This document shows positions 62,268 through 64,000 of a stretch of 64,000 nucleotides of DNA, in pieces. The notes beneath the pieces are model-generated. The model saw only the letters and a program-made list of their open reading frames with translations. It did no database searches and was not told the DNA's origin. The stretch comes from Linepithema humile (taxonomy: Eukaryota > Arthropoda > Insecta > Hymenoptera > Formicidae): positions 1,040,501 through 1,104,500 of the forward strand of contig NC_090129.1 of assembly GCF_040581485.1 (NCBI RefSeq), read 5' to 3'. Each line of letters opens with the position of its first letter. Position 1 is the first letter of the stretch. The position numbers and the translations under genes were made by a program.

Positions 62268-64000
62268 ACCGGCAGCCTCGATCCTCCCCGTCGGCGGGAT
62301 TAAATTCATGTTTAAGAAAGGGAGACGCTTCGCGGCGAAGGAGATCTGTTTTCGTAAGAAGAGAGAACAATGACTGCTTGCGGTGTTTTTCTTTTCCTTC
62401 CCGAGAATCCTGTTAGAAAACGCTCTTTCGAGCATAAATTACTCGCGGAATACATGACAGAACGACCGTCTCTCTTCGTACACGTCGCCGCACGCGCGCT
62501 ACAGGACGCAGTCGACAAATGAGATCTTCCTCTTTTTATACGCATGTTTTCTGTGATGTAAATCATTATAAGCGCGACGAAACTTGATTTATGACGCGTG
62601 CGCTATGGAAGTATCGTGTCGATTTTGAGGAGAGAGATGAAAGGGAGGGAGATCGTTCGATATACGTCGTTGTACATAATAAACACATTCCTTCATTCGC
62701 GTTGCGACTTAAACGTAGGAAGAATAATATGCTTTAAGGACATATCGAGACTCGCGCATGCCGCCACAGAATGATAGCTGGAATTATCTTTTATTGAAAG
62801 GTCACGCGATTGGCTGTTGCAGTTAAATTTACATATATGCAGTTAAATGTACTTATTTTTTTTCAGAGAAATGTTCATAAAACCAATCAACACGACCAAC
62901 GTTTCTTAAATATTTTGACGAATTGTCAGACACGTTTGTTGTTAATTACGCCGTCACGGCGTATAGAAAGTCTTTTTTGAGATACAAGCACAGATTTAAC
63001 TCGCGGTGATTTTCCCTTACAATCGATCTTTCAGTGCGTAAGTACATTACTCTCAGTAATACTTCGTATACTACGACTGCCATGAGAAACGAAAAGTACG
63101 CGGCGGACTACATGACTTTGCGGGTTAACTTACATCCATCTCGATGGATCAAGGATAAAAATCATCGTCAGGAAGATATATGTCTAATTATTATTTGTAT
63201 ATACTTTTAAGCGCGCGTTGACGCTGATAATTGATGGCTGATGCGATTGCCAGAATAAAAAGTATAAAATCGTACGCACGCATTGCATCTTATTTCCACG
63301 TTCGTAAAAGCGCAGACTTGTCAATATGAAACATGTATGGCCAAATCGATTGTAAGAAGACGCAAATCAGACGTGACGCAATGCACTTATAAGTGTAGCA
63401 TCGCTCGACTGTTTAACCTTGAAATAAGGAGTGGTAAGGTATAAAGATATAAATCTAACTGTCGGCTGATTGTTGATGTATTGTTCACAGACGTCATTCT
63501 CCCAACGATCTTCCTATACCTTGAGTGTTGGCTAAGTGGTGGAACACATCCCTGACCTTTCTTCTTGCCATTTATATACCGATCCTTGTAAAGATTATCA
63601 CTTCCTATGAAGATTTTAAGATGTGCATAAGCGCTTCAATAAGGGCTGTATTGGCGGAGCTCAAAATTGAGAACTTTAGAAGGATTAGATTGTTCTTATC
63701 TTTATTTTTGCGGTGAGATGCGTTTTATTTTTTAATTATGTCAATTTAATTTTTAGTTTCGTACTTTAATTAATATATAAGAATATTAAGAATATAATAT
63801 TTTTATTTTTATTATAATATTGATTTAATTTCATTCTAGGATAGAATTTAATTCACATCATATCATTCTAGGAAGATATAGGGGACACTAAATTTTACAA
63901 CTTGACATAGCAATTTGGCATATCAAGAAAGTTATTTTTATCTCATCAGATTTTTATTTGGCTCTTAATAATCGCAGAGAAAACATAATTTTTCATTTCA
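62268..64000. other. Orai 3' UTR and downstream DNA
   Basis: Downstream of the Orai stop there is no recognised gene. AATAAA in TACATAATAAACACATTCC at about 62677 is a plausible poly(A) site 410 bases after the stop. From 62900 to the end the sequence is AT-rich with scattered short frames; the 63-codon frame at 63525-63716 has no recognisable features. Confidence 0.6.
62677..62682 (+). terminator. Candidate poly(A) signal of Orai
   Basis: AATAAA 410 bases past the stop codon, on the gene's strand, in a stretch of more balanced base composition than the spacer. That makes it somewhat less likely to be chance. Confidence 0.5.

Noticed and set aside
61808..62416. 202-codon plus-strand frame overlapping Orai
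   Set aside because: Out-of-frame shadow of the last Orai exon, which encodes clear transmembrane segments in its own frame.
63525..63560. tRNA A-box-like sequence TGGCTAAGTGG
   Set aside because: No B box (GGTTCGANTCC-like) at the required distance and no cloverleaf.
1..64000. Any defence system, CRISPR array, toxin-antitoxin, operon or viral cassette
   Set aside because: None present; gene structure and composition are those of an ordinary insect chromosome with spliced housekeeping and signalling genes.

Overview
The window is nuclear DNA from an insect, most likely a hymenopteran and plausibly an ant. Five multi-exon protein-coding genes have short exons, canonical GT-AG introns and AT-rich introns and spacers. 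CpG-rich islands sit where transcription should start. There is no operon structure, tRNA, rRNA or CRISPR. The species assignment is inferred from gene content and base composition only.

Layout. About 3.8 kb of upstream/5' sequence leads into rdgB (+, CDS 3789-18814, 19 exons, 1266 aa), a membrane-associated phosphatidylinositol transfer protein with PITP, FFAT, DDHD and LNS2 parts. A 7.1-kb spacer, presumably both 3' UTRs, separates it from S6k (-, CDS 29438-25921, 12 exons, 472 aa), the TOR-regulated ribosomal protein S6 kinase. S6k diverges across 1.1 kb from a TXNDC17/TRP14-type thioredoxin-like gene (+, 30520-31573, 3 exons, 127 aa). Converging on that gene is a SEC14-like CRAL-TRIO plus GOLD lipid-binding protein (-, CDS 42244-32181, 10 exons, 391 aa). 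About 15 kb of mostly AT-rich DNA with a hAT-like element and candidate first exons follows. The last gene is Orai (+, CDS 57950-62267, 276 aa in the longer model), the store-operated calcium channel pore.

How they relate. They are independent genes with their own promoters. Three belong to related physiology: RdgB (phosphoinositide transfer at ER-plasma-membrane contacts) and Orai (ER-PM store-operated Ca entry) both serve phospholipase-C signalling, and the SEC14-like protein binds lipids. S6k is the TOR growth effector. This clustering is probably coincidental.

I saw no clearly new biological system. The best leads are a decayed duplicate of a SEC14-like exon, a hairpin and related inverted-repeat motifs inside S6k, a candidate alternative C-terminal exon of rdgB, several possible first exons for Orai, and three candidate non-autonomous transposon relics.
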